Positions 10,207-21,252 of a stretch of 64,000 bases of DNA are shown here, one piece after another. The translations under genes and the position numbers were made by a program. The notes beneath the pieces were generated by a model. The model made no database searches and was not told the origin of the DNA. It saw only the letters and a list, made by a program, of their open reading frames with translations. Numbering within the stretch: position 1 is the first letter of the stretch; every line of letters begins with the position of its first letter. Source of the DNA: Ascidia mentula (lineage: Eukaryota > Chordata > Ascidiacea > Phlebobranchia > Ascidiidae); assembly GCA_947561715.1 (NCBI GenBank), contig OX387201.1:3862001-3926000 (forward strand), written 5' to 3'.

Positions 10207-13200
10207 TTAGACACCGCTTTGTGAGTGTGGCAAGCCGAAGGTTGACCGACGTTTGAAACAGAGTTGCTGGCATCGTATCCTGTGAATAACTTGAGATATT
10301 TAAACTGACAGAACTCTGTAATAACAACTTGGGTTTTGTTATTTTACATCAAATTTGAATTGTTATTCTCCTCGTTCTAATGATACACTCACGGTTTTAG
10401 AAGTTTGGCGTCATCTATGGAATCGGGAAGGACTTTTCCTTTTGTTTCCGGCAAAACTAGGATTGAAATGAGGGACGAGACGCAAGCCAATCCTCCCATG
10501 ATGAGAAAGGGCACAAAATAGCTGCTTGTTTCACCTGTAGCAAAGTAATAAATAAATAGATTTATAAAATTATAAATTTACCGATTTTCTTGTAGTATTA
10601 ATAGCTTGGAGTAACGGTTTTCAACCAACAACTATTCTTCATTGCATTTTACTCTGGTTGCAAAAGACTTGCAATGACCTTAGAACCCATAGTAACGGTT
10701 TCCAAGCAAAGAACTAGAAATATTTTCCAGAGGCCTTAGTACTTGTCACATAAATTTAAACATGTACATCCTACCTATATACATGAGATAAGGCGCCACA
10801 AAACCGCCAATCTTCCCAGCGGCCGATGCGAATCCGAGTGATGCATTTCTCAGTAAAGTGGGCGACATTTCACCGGTGATGCTGAAGTTAATGTAGAAGG
10901 CGCCGATTACAAACGTCTTTCCGATGATCACAAGTGCTGTCATGCCGACGGCACTGGCTGGAAAAAATATCGTTTGATACTGTATCTGCTAGCTATGTGG
11001 TTACTTATATATGCGACCCTATTAAAGACTGCATGAAGCGAAGTGTGATTAGAAGAAGGAAAATCTGGCATTTTTAAACATCGTGTGTAACGGGAAACCA
11101 AAATTTCAATCAATTCTTTAATAAAAAAGAGAAGGCCCTCGTTTTTCCTGTTCATAAGTGGCCAAACTAAAGACTGACTAAAATAGTATGCTATGGATTA
11201 TATTACAGAAGACGTTTCGAACTCTAACTTTGTTCATTATCAGTACCTGAATGAGAATGCGTGTATATTTAGAAAACTCCGTACATTAACAAAAACTTTT
11301 TATAAACAAACGAGGGCTTCCTTTACCCGCCTCCACGAAAGGAGCAACGGCGAGACACACTCCTCCCGCTCCCATAAGAAGTGAAAGAGGAAGAGGTCTT
11401 CCGATCCACTGGATCAGCAGGAAGCCCAAAATGATGCCAGGGTACTCCAAAATACCCGAGATGGCAGCGTTCCAAAATCGATCCCCGCTTAATGCACTTA
11501 TGTTGAGAGCCAAGCCAAAATACACGATGTTGGTTACGATCCTATTGAACATAAATCATCAAAAAATTGCTAAATTTTCAAGTGATGGGAGTCAAATTTT
11601 CAATAACAGCAAGTGGGGCCAATAACATATGATTGAGCTGCAGACAAATGGCCTCTATTTCGACTTATAAGGCCTCATCAGTGCAGCTTGGTGACTCTTA
11701 GACGAAATTGCCGATGAAACGGTCAGGCACAGACTAGGCAAAAACTTGTTAGGCAATAACAGGTTCTAACGCAGTGATTCCCAACCTTTTTGTGGTTGCG
11801 CACCACTTGGAGATAAAACAATTTTGACGCGTATCATCTAGTTGTGTGCTACAAAGTAACCTAGGGATTGAAGTAACAAACGTTTAGAGATCACTAACGA
11901 TTTTTTCAATTCGAACCAGATCCGCAAATTACGGAAAGGTGCTCGCGTATACCACCTGGAACGCCGTCGCGTACCACCTGTTGGGAAACACTACTCTAAC
12001 GCGACTCATTTACAATAGGTTATCTCAATATTGAAAAATAACTAAGATCCCCTAAATTAAGTCATCAACCGGTCGATGTTGAATCAGTTTTGTAAATTGG
12101 TTCCAAGTTACTCGCAGACGCTTACCATGATAAGGCAGCAGCAAACATGCGCCAACGCAATGTGGGAACTGTCAATAGATGATATAGGGCAATTGGTTTT
12201 GATTTATCGTCTACTAAATCCACTGCATCCATCATTTTTTCCTCCTCCTGTTGTAGTAAAAGAAATTTTGGCAGTTGTTTTGACGCAAAAACGTTTCGCT
12301 CCAAAACACCCCCAACTGCGGGGTTAACCTAATAAAGAATGAAACATATAATAATCTTTACCACGAGTGAATCTTTTACCACAGGTTGTAAACCTTATTG
12401 ACACGAAGGTCCATACAAGCTCACCTCAGACTTAAAAACCGCCATCACGTCAAACTCAGGTGAGGGTTTTTTGTTGATTTTGGCGATGTTACTCAGCACA
12501 GTTACTGCTTCCCTGTGTTTTCCGGATGATAGAAGCCAGTATGGAGATTCTGGGAGTAACCTGTAGGTAGAGAGTTACCTAACGTTTTATGGCACTGAAA
12601 ATTACTTAGACAGAAACGTGCTAAAAGCTCAGGTACATGAAAGCATAACATTGGCAAATAAACGAATATAAGTTAAAAACATATAGGTAGGAACAACTAC
12701 CAATAAAATGGTATATAAAGAATTCCAAGAAGGCCTGAGCATCTCATCAACCACCTCCAGTCCTTGAACAAGAAACCCAAAGCCGGAACAATTGAGGCTC
12801 CGAAGCAGTAGCCGCCATACAAGCTTAGTGATACCTTGTTCCTGTGCTTTTTGCCCACAAGCTCGTTCCCTGCAAGAATACCAGTCCCCAGTCAGAGTTG
12901 CATGTCGGGTCGGGGTTTAATTTGATAAATTTGGACAGAATTCAGACCCGAAATAGCTCGTATTTTGTTAACCAATGGCATAAACAGAAGATCGCTTGTG
13001 CTGCGGAAACGAACCAAGAACGAATGAAGTCGTGTATGAGGAGTAGATAGGAACGCCCACTAGTGTCCGAAGGACGATGTAGAAAGTCATGGTGGGTGAA
13101 AACCCTATGGCGAAGAACAGAGAAAATTCCAGAAGCTTGGATACGAGCACCACGGGCCTACGACCGAACCTGCACCAGACAGACATAAGCATAAACCTCA

Positions 13201-13930
13201 ACAGCGCATGTGGTCGAAATTGATAGAGTATTACCTGTCCGACATTGGGCCACCTACTAAACTTCCCATCAGTTCTCCAATCAGGAAAACGGAGATAACC
13301 AGTGGCTTTTTCCAGGCGTTGGAGCACACAAGATCAAACTAAAAACAGATATAGGGATCAACTTTTTACATAAAAATGACGTAGCGTTTGCATAGTTACT
13401 TTGCGTTTACTGTTTTATCGGGTCTCTAAATTTTTTGTGTCGAAACGTATTTTCGCATGCTTGCCAATGAACGGCCTCGTGATGACTACTAACCTCAGTA
13501 ACGACCGTCGAAACGTCTGGATCAGCGTAAATCCAACCGTTGGTGCAAGTGTTGTTCGTCACCTTGTACGTAGTTACAAGCGAACCGTTTTCATTTGCAC
13601 CGATTACGGTTTCGTTACAGCGACTTGTCTCATTAAAGCTGAACTTTTCTCTCGGAATCGTCACCTGGAAAATCACAACTTTAGCGTTGAAACTGAAAGC
13701 AGTACGTTGGTCTTAACGTTGCTGTTGTAAAAAGTGCATAGAAGGATTATTACCTGATTGGAGTCAACTTCGGCGAAAATCTTGCATCTATGGTCCGGCG
13801 AAAACAACGTAAAGATTATTGTGAGATTTCCCAAAGCACAAGTGAAAGCACTGCAGAAGATCACAATGCAAATTCGCTTCTGGTAAGTCCCGAATCTTCC
13901 AACTCGTTGCAACACATCCTCATACGTCAT
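10207..13930 (-). CDS. SLC22-family organic ion transporter (array copy 3)
   Basis: Close paralogue of copy 2 with the same 11-exon structure: 13754-13930, 13494-13664, 13235-13338, 13015-13169, 12701-12869, 12425-12560, 12126-12247, 11327-11541, 10775-10957, 10393-10534 and 10207-10279. Exon lengths equal those of copy 2 exactly (1647 nt, 548 aa) and every splice site is GT-AG. The family marks are all present: MTYEDVLQRVG, the N-glycosylated loop, SDRFGRRP, PESPYWLL and LPETKGKVLP. Most differences from copy 2 are single substitutions that keep the frame. The C-terminal tail exon has several changes yet stays open, which supports it being translated. Exon 2 is like that of copy 1 rather than copy 2. 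Intron 7 carries the hammerhead and the hAT element found in copy 2; the foldback element in intron 8 is reduced to one arm. Substrate unknown. Confidence 0.9.
11205..11264. repeat. One-armed remnant of the foldback element in SLC22 copy 3 intron 8
   Basis: Contains the left arm (GACGTTTCGAACTCTAACT onward) and the loop region ending TGCGTGTAT, but the right arm seen in copy 2 at 5037-5070 is missing. It is the orthologous insertion with half deleted, or it was deleted through hairpin instability. Confidence 0.65.
11635..11689 (-). ncRNA. Type I hammerhead ribozyme, intact core, in SLC22 copy 3 intron 7 (sense)
   Basis: Duplicate of the ribozyme at 5427-5481, differing at the outer pair of stem I, which leaves 7 perfect pairs AGCTGCA/TGCAGCT. 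The core CTGATGA, the stem II hairpin, GAAA and the GTC triplet before TGCAGCT are unchanged. It lies on the coding strand of the host intron. It was probably carried along by duplication of the unit rather than by a new insertion. Confidence 0.78.
11772..11993. mobile_element. hAT-type MITE in SLC22 copy 3 intron 7
   Basis: A 222-bp element orthologous to 5564-5785, with termini CAGTGATTCCC and GGGAAACACTA and flanks TTCTAACG (11764-11771) and CTCTAACG (11994-12001). The same imperfect target duplication is kept in both units. Confidence 0.8.
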
Positions 13931-16529
13931 ATTCCTGAATTTGCAACTTTGCAACAAAACTGCCTCAATCGTCTGCAATCTGGTTTGGAATAAAAAAAAT
14001 TGCAGTTTGGCGATTACAACACTAAACAAGGAAGACAAGTTTTGCTGTAATTGTGCAACTTTGCCATTTCCTGTTTTTGGTTATAGAGATTTCACATGGA
14101 TGCCTCTATAATGATAAACTATATTGGGATTAACTACCTGCCGTTGATATAAGTCTTCAAATGACAGTTAGGTCAATAAGGCCTTTCTTAAGACTGCGTC
14201 TGCGCCATCGAAACCCTTGCAAGTGTTGTTTACCAAAATCGAGCAAGTGTTGCTTACCAAAGCATTTTAAGTGTTGACTTTATCGACGCCTTATTTGCAC
14301 ACATGTTAAATCAGTGTGTCGCGTCTAACTCTAGACTATACTCGGGCGCCGCAGTCGGGTTAGTTTATTCGGTGTTACGAACTGTTTTTGGTGCCACAAA
14401 ATGATGTGGACTGCAAACTTACTTTTTTAATATTTCTCTGGGCAGAACAAATCATCAATGGCGTCACAATCGCTTGCACTATATAATATAAGTCTATTAT
14501 AAGTTACGAGCAACTACGTAATTCGTGACTAGTGCAGTCGCATTATAAGTTTAGTTGTGGCTAACAATATCCTGATAAAACAAATCCTGGCATATCGGCA
14601 TGAAATCTTAACTTGTTAATATGAAAGTTACAACAAACTTAGACAATTCATTTTACCATCTCACTACACGCACATCACAAAAGCTAATTTGGAATACACA
14701 TATTCTTGTTTTTTTTTTCTCTGACACATGTAACTTCCACAACCACTTCCGTAACCTGCAAAAATTTCCACCAAGCTCTGCTCACTTAATCCTCGTAAGC
14801 TACCTGTCATAAATTATTTTTACGACAAGGGAACACAACTTCGGCAAACTTAATCATTGCAAACTTCCACTGCTTTTACCACCACGTGTTTCCACTGTTA
14901 CATGGAACCGACTCTTCAAACAACTCGTTAACCAAACGATAATCTCATATGTTGTTTCAACTGCAGAATCCCTTACTGCTAAATTGTATGTTGGGAATTT
15001 TACTGGTAGGTGGAGACTTTTACTTCCATTAAATTATAATTGTTCGTTCGTGCACCGCACTTTACAATTTATAGTATTTTGAGTTAAAAGTAGTGGCTGG
15101 GTTTAAATATTTTACTATCAGGTTCTCTAAGTAGCAGCGTGTAATAATCACCCTGGGCTTAAATATAAGGATCCGTTTTGTACGTGCGTCTATTCGAGTT
15201 CTACTGTGCGTAGGCTTATGTGTGTTTGTTAATAACCGGTTCGCGGAGGTCTTTTTGAAGAACTGGTCCGCACGAACCGGCACAAACCGACTGAATGCCA
15301 CCACTGGCTAAAAGGCAAATACAACCTTTAGGCTGGAAAGTTTCATTCTGACTTTTCTTCTGTCATTGAATTTTGTCAGTCGTCCAATTGATGTATGAAG
15401 GCTACCATTTTATTCATACCAAGTGGCGCATTAAGGGTCTCTAGACAGGCAATTTTTACATTTTCTAATTCTTTTTAGTTATAGCAGTTGACGTTTTAAG
15501 CATATACAATAGGTAAAAAGTGCCATAGTGACCAGGGCCAGATAAATATTTTTTATACGAGGTTATATGCAAGTTACTCTTATATTGTCACTGCACAATA
15601 AAGTTATTAGGGCTATTAATAGCATCTTATGTGCCTCGGGAATATAGTGCGCAAAGTGAAACATGGGGCCTTGTTACCAACTGGAACAACAGGTTCGCGG
15701 AGGTCATAAAATCTAAAGAACTGGTTTGCACGAACCGGTTCGAACCGGTTGAATCCCACCACTGGCTGTATTTATGGTTAAATCCAAAATACTAAACCTT
15801 TGAAGTCCGTTTTAAGGACGAACTCTACGACTAACCGCTACTTATCATTTGAAAGTGTAGGGCCACCTGCATCGTATTACTTGTTCAAATAAAACTTAAA
15901 AGCGATTTTGTAATGGCGATTTTATTGATCTTACAGATGTACTTAACGCCCACAAAACATGGAGACCTTATGAGACAGCACACAGTTTAGCTACAGAAAA
16001 CCTTTACGACCGCTAAAAGTTTTATTGCAAGTTCAACGGCCTTAAAAGTCAACGCCTTTTTTACTAAAGCAGAAAAAAACACCGGTTAATTGAAAAATAT
16101 ACCTTTAGTGTTAAACAATGTACAAATGAAGTAAACGCGTACATCTGCTTTGTCGTGGTAAACGTGCTCAAAATTTCGTGGTAATTATAAAACATTTCTC
16201 GATTAATCCGGATAACTTCCCAGTCAACCCTGTGGTGAAAATAAGAACATAAATTTACTAACAGGTGTCCGGCAAAATTGTATCCAAATCGCATGTGGCC
16301 CGTCAGTCGGATGCACAGTTCTATGCCAACATGTTTATAGTCAGTAAGTAAACAGGTAGGTAACTAAACTCAAGAATTCCGTATTGAGTAAGTTTGAAGA
16401 AAAGAAAGAGTTAAAAAAAACAGGACTACGTAATTTGGATGTAATCGATAACATGAAGTGAAAATAGGGGGTGTCGCAGTTCCCCAGTGGTCATGCACGA
16501 GTAACCACTGCCTGCCAATCGAGATTACT
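13931..16529. repeat. Spacer of the SLC22 tandem array (between copies 3 and 4)
   Basis: Homologous to the other two spacers but clearly more diverged, with extra or missing segments. It retains the MITE at 15091-15306 and a second hAT relic ending GAATCCCACCACTGG near 15751-15766. No gene seen. Confidence 0.65.
15091..15306. mobile_element. hAT-type MITE in the SLC22 spacer (copy c)
   Basis: A 216-bp element with termini TAGTGGCTGGG and TGCCACCACTG, flanked by GTTAAAAG (15083-15090) and GCTAAAAG (15307-15314). It is at the same site as copies a and b. Its interior keeps an ACCGGTT-rich segment lost from those copies, so it may be closer to the original insertion. Confidence 0.75.
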
Positions 16530-19500
16530 TTAGACACAGCTTTGTGAGTTGGGCAAACCGGAGGTTGGCCGACGTTTGAAACAGAGTTGCTGGCATCGTA
16601 ACCTGCGAATAACTTTAGATATTAAAACCGCCAGAACTCTGAAGTTGTTGTTTGTCATGATAACTTGGGTTTTGCTATTTCACATCAAATTTGAGATGTT
16701 ATTCTTGTCGTTTTATTGATGTACTCACGGTTTTAGAAGTTTGGCGTCATCTATGGAATCGGGAAGGACTTTTCCTTTTGTTTCAGGCAAAACTACGATT
16801 GAAATGAGGGACGAGACGCAAGCCAATACACCCATGATGAGAAACGGCACAAAATAGTTGCTTGTTTCACCTGTAGCAATAGGAAGAGGTGTAGGTTTTG
16901 TATATTGATTTGTTTGGAGGAAATATGAAATTTTCTTTAAATATCTAGTCTTTCAAGATTGTAAATTATTTTTCAAGATTGTGACTGGTTGATACACACT
17001 GTTTCGAATAAATACTATTATGATTGTTGATGCTTGGGGAACCACAGCAAGATAGTCCCACCTAAATACATGAGATAAGGCGCCACAAAGCTTCCAATCT
17101 TTCCAGCGGCCGACGCGAATCCGATCGATGCATTTCTTAGTAAAGTGGGCGACATTTCACCGGTGATGCTGAAGTTTATGTAGAAGGCGCCGATTATAAA
17201 GGTCTTTCCGATGATCACAAGTGCTGTCATACCGACGGAACTGGCTGAAAAAAACATCATTTTTTAATTGCAATCTGGGTACTTTGGTAAACATATCCTG
17301 CTTATCAAAGATGTGGCCTTATTTTCAAATAGAATGAGAAAAAAAGCAAAGTCTTTGAGAATCTCGTATGTTAAGAAAACTCCGCAAATTAACAAAATCC
17401 TTCTGTCAACAAATATAACCTCCCTTTACCCGCTTCCACGAAAGGAGCAATGGCGAGACACACTCCTCCTGCTCCCATGAGAAGCGAAAGGGGAAGAGGT
17501 CTTCCGATCCACTGGATCAGTAGGAAGCCCGAAATGATGCCAGGGAACTCCAAAATACCCGAGATGGCAGCGTTCCAAAATCGGTCCCCGCTTAATGCAC
17601 TTATGTTGAGAGCCAAGCCGTAATATACCATGTTGGTCACGATCCTAAAAGATAAAGGGGGAAAATGGTAAATCAACCAATGGCAGTGGTTCCCAAACTG
17701 TGCCCATTGAGACCCCGGAGCGTGTTGTTAAGTGATCAGGGACGTCGGTAGTAATTTGTGATCGTGGGGAATTTACATTCATTCTCGTTGATAAGCATGG
17801 ACTACATGCCTTAATGCGACTTCAACCAGGGCACTACTTTAACGCTTTTATTTCTAGTACTTTAAACAGCGCGAAGCAACCAGCGGTTCTCAACATTAAA
17901 CAATTGAGAATTTTTTGGGTACATTGAAAATTCATGGAACTCATGCAACGGCTGCTTACGCTGGCTGTAACGCGAGTGTGGTTGATTTGCGTTTGATTGT
18001 ATATTTTGAACACATTGGGATTCGAACCCTGAACCGTCTAACTTACCAGGACACGGCGGCAGCAAGCATGCGCCAACGCAACGTGGGAACTGTCAACAGG
18101 TGGAAGGGGACAATTCGTTTTGATTTATCGTCCACTGAATCCACTGCATCAACCAATTTCTTCGCCTCCTGTTATTAAAATGATTTTCCTTAAACGACCA
18201 CGTAACTGGGCATTTAACAGGAAAACGTTTAAAATAAACCTTGGTAAACTCATCACCTCAGACTTAAAAACCGCCATCACGTCAAACTCAGGAGAGGGTT
18301 TTTTGTTGATTTTGGCAATTTTACTCAGCACAGTTATTGCTTCCCTGTGTTTTCCGGATGACAGAAGCCAGTATGGAGATTCTGGGAGTAACCTGTAGAC
18401 AAAGTGTTTTCGTTATGTTGTTGGTATTCCGTTTTTGCTACTTGTTATTTTTAGCTAGATATATATAAACCGCACGAATTTACCATTCAATAAGGCAACA
18501 GCTTTCTACATGGCCAGAGATCTTTCGAAAACATGGTTTAAAATCGGCATGGGAAAAACCTTTCTGGTTGGTTATATCTGCACCTCCAATGTCTTACAGA
18601 GCCATATTATTGTAACAACAAAATATTTATGGACAGATACCAATAAAAACTGATGTACAAAATTCCAATAAGACCGGAGCATCTCATGAGCCATCTCCAG
18701 TCCTTTAACAAGAAACCCAATGCAGGAACAGTTGCGGCTCCGAAGCAGTAGCCGCCATATACGCTTAGCGATACCTTGTTTCTGTGCTTCTTGCCCACAA
18801 GCTCGTTCCCTACAAGAAAACTAGGTAACATTTTGCAGCATACGAAAGATTACATTGCGGAAACGAACCAAGAACGAATGAAGTCGTGTATGAGGAGTAG
18901 ATAGGAAAGCCCACTAGCGCCATGAGGACAATGTAGGAAGTCATCGTGGGTGAAAACCCTATGGCGAAGAACAGAGAAAATTCCAGAAGCTTGGATACGA
19001 GCAACACGGGCCTGCGCCCAAACCTAAATGAAACACACGTAAGAATAAACCTAACAACGTACGGTTGAACCCAACTGACATAGGTTTACCTGTCCGACAA
19101 TGGACCACCGACAAAACTTCCCATTAGTTCGCCAAACATGAAAAGTGACACAACGAGAGGTTTTTTCCAGGCTCTTGTGCACACCAAGTCAAACTTAAAA
19201 CACACGGGGAGGAATGCTTGACTGCACGAAACCTTTCACTGCTTTACTAACCTCGGTAACGACCGTAGAAACGTCTAGATCAGCGTAAATCCAACCGTTG
19301 GTGCAAGTGTTGTTCGTTACAAGCGAACCGTTTTCGTTTGCACCGATTACGGTTTCGTTACAGCGAGTAGCCTTGGTGTAATTGAAACTTCCCCTTGAAA
19401 TCATCAACTGCACAATAACAGTTGTCAGAATCCCGCGTTTTCTATAAGGCCGATAAACAAAGCGTTGTCGTGTACGCGCATGCACAGAAAAACTTCCATT

Positions 19501-19756
19501 GGGCAATCGTTTATTACTCCATGCTGACCAAACTGGTTAAATTGTCTTCTAAAAACTGGATTTAAGAAAAATACAGTACCTGACTGGATTCGACCTCGGC
19601 TGCCAACTTACATCGGTGGTCGGGCGAATACAAAGTAAAGATCATAGTAAGAGTGCCCAAAGCGCAAGTGAAAGTACTGCAGAAGATCACAATGCAAATT
19701 AGCTTCTGGTAAGTCCCGAATCTTCCAACTCGTTGCAACACATCTTCGTACGTCAT
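16530..19756 (-). CDS. SLC22-family organic ion transporter (array copy 4, most diverged)
   Basis: Same 11-exon gene as copies 2 and 3: 19580-19756, 19252-19407, 19090-19193, 18869-19023, 18641-18809, 18257-18392, 18047-18168, 17430-17644, 17062-17244, 16729-16870 and 16530-16602. Exon 2 is 15 nt shorter (156 nt), removing five residues from the extracellular loop, so the protein is 543 aa. Frames and GT-AG sites agree throughout. Conserved marks include MTYEDVLQRVGRFG, the loop Cys residues and N-glycosylation sites, the family MFS motif after helix 2, PESPYWLL and LPETKGKVLP. Introns differ from copies 2 and 3 and contain no hammerhead; intron 7 has a different hAT relic. It is probably the oldest branch of the array and likely the most distinct in substrate. 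Confidence 0.9.
17684..17836. mobile_element. Decayed hAT-type element in SLC22 copy 4 intron 7
   Basis: Begins CAGTGGTTCCCAAACTG, a common hAT MITE terminus, and may end at GGGCACTA. The right terminus is poor and I find no matching target duplication, so the right boundary is uncertain. Confidence 0.4.
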
Positions 19757-21252
19757 GCTATTAAAATTTTTCTATACACACAATTTTGTAAGTTCGTTAA
19801 TTCACTAAAAAACATTTTTTTTTATTTTGTCAAAGAACAAACTAACTTCCTATGGCAGAACAATAATAATTTTATTTCAGAGAAAGAATCATAACAATCA
19901 TAGAGTAGTCCCTTGTTACAGTCTCAGCTTCACTGATGAGACCTTGTAGGGCATAACAGTGTGTGTACATTTGTTCACTGATCACTATTGGCTCATTTGC
20001 TTCTGCAGGATGTGTGTGTTAATGATAAACAAACAAAACAGGATGGAAATGTTAGTGACAACATGCAACAAAATTTAGCGGTCATTGATCAGATAAATCG
20101 AATGAAATGCTGTTCCACCATTACAACACTAAGCTAACGATATAGATTTGCACAGCCGTACTTAAAGTTGGAAAAGTAAACTATCAGTATACAATTCAGT
20201 TGCAACGTTCAGCTGATAAACCAATCATGATGTATTTTTGTATTTGAACCATATAGAAGCATTGTTGCATAATTCTTCAATTTTGGTGCTCAGACAGTGA
20301 GAAGCTAATTTCACTAAAGCTCAAACTTTTCACTAAAGCTTAAACAACTCAGTTCTTAAACCCACTTCCTTTAGACTGCAAACATTTTCCTCCAAGCGCC
20401 CCCCAGTCAGAACCTCAAACATCGTGGCAAATTGTTTCCATTCAACTTCGAAGAAAAAGCCAACATTTATTGCTTTCCAACCAGCATGTACCGATTTGGC
20501 TCTTCAAACAACTCGTTAACCGAACTACGGCGTCATATGCTGTCCAATCCTCAAGTTTTAAAGTGGTTTAATGGCCACAAGTGTCCTGCTGCCTATTCAA
20601 ATTATGTATGTGCAAAAGAACCATAATAATCACTGCAGCTCTCAATAAATATTCAAATTTTTATCCATAATGATATTTTTTAAATTGCTCGTGGACACAA
20701 AAATGTCTGCCATCATCACAGCTTACAACTGCTTCCAGTCTAAAGCATTTTTGCAAGTTTAACAGGACCACTCTAAAACAGTCCTTGACCAGTTGTGGCG
20801 CGCGTCAGTGATATCCTATAGGAAGTACTGCAAAATCAACACACACGAGCTTTCAGTGAATTGGTTGGGCTGCGTATACATGCAACAGTAATTCATCACT
20901 TAGCAGATGATATTTTATTGCACAGGTGTTTCACGGCGTGATTAAATCAAATCAGCAGTTGAACTAAATGGTCGTTGTGTTTTCAATCTTGCGGCAAAAT
21001 TCGATTAATCGCGAATAATTTCTGGACGGTTTCGGACTTGAACTGGATTGAGGTCAAAGGGGAATAAGAAACAATTCAATTGACGACAAATCCGCATATT
21101 TCTCTAAATTTTAGCCACAAATCAAGGTAGGTTTGAAAATAAATAAGTGTTTACTTCCCAACGCAAACAGGAGCTCGCTATTGTCAACGTCAACGCACAT
21201 TCGTCACCGACGATAGTTACCGCTGTGACGTCACAACGGAACACCAAGTCTG
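19757..21252. other. Intergenic region between SLC22 copy 4 and VPS33A
   Basis: About 1.5 kb without a supported gene. The part near 20480-20540 still resembles the array spacers (CTCTTCAAACAACTCGTTAAC), so the tandem unit once extended here. A decayed hammerhead lies at 19926-19975. Confidence 0.5.
19926..19975 (+). ncRNA. Decayed hammerhead ribozyme copy
   Basis: CTGATGAG (19933-19940) is followed by a stem II remnant and then CATAAC where the active core needs CGAAAC. Stem I is no longer complementary. Judged inactive. Confidence 0.55.

Noticed and set aside
17995-18070. B-box-like GGTTCGAATCCC on the minus strand, suggesting a tRNA
   Set aside because: No A box at the right distance, and the flanking bases do not form a T stem or acceptor stem. 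The sequence overlaps the donor side of SLC22 exon 7.
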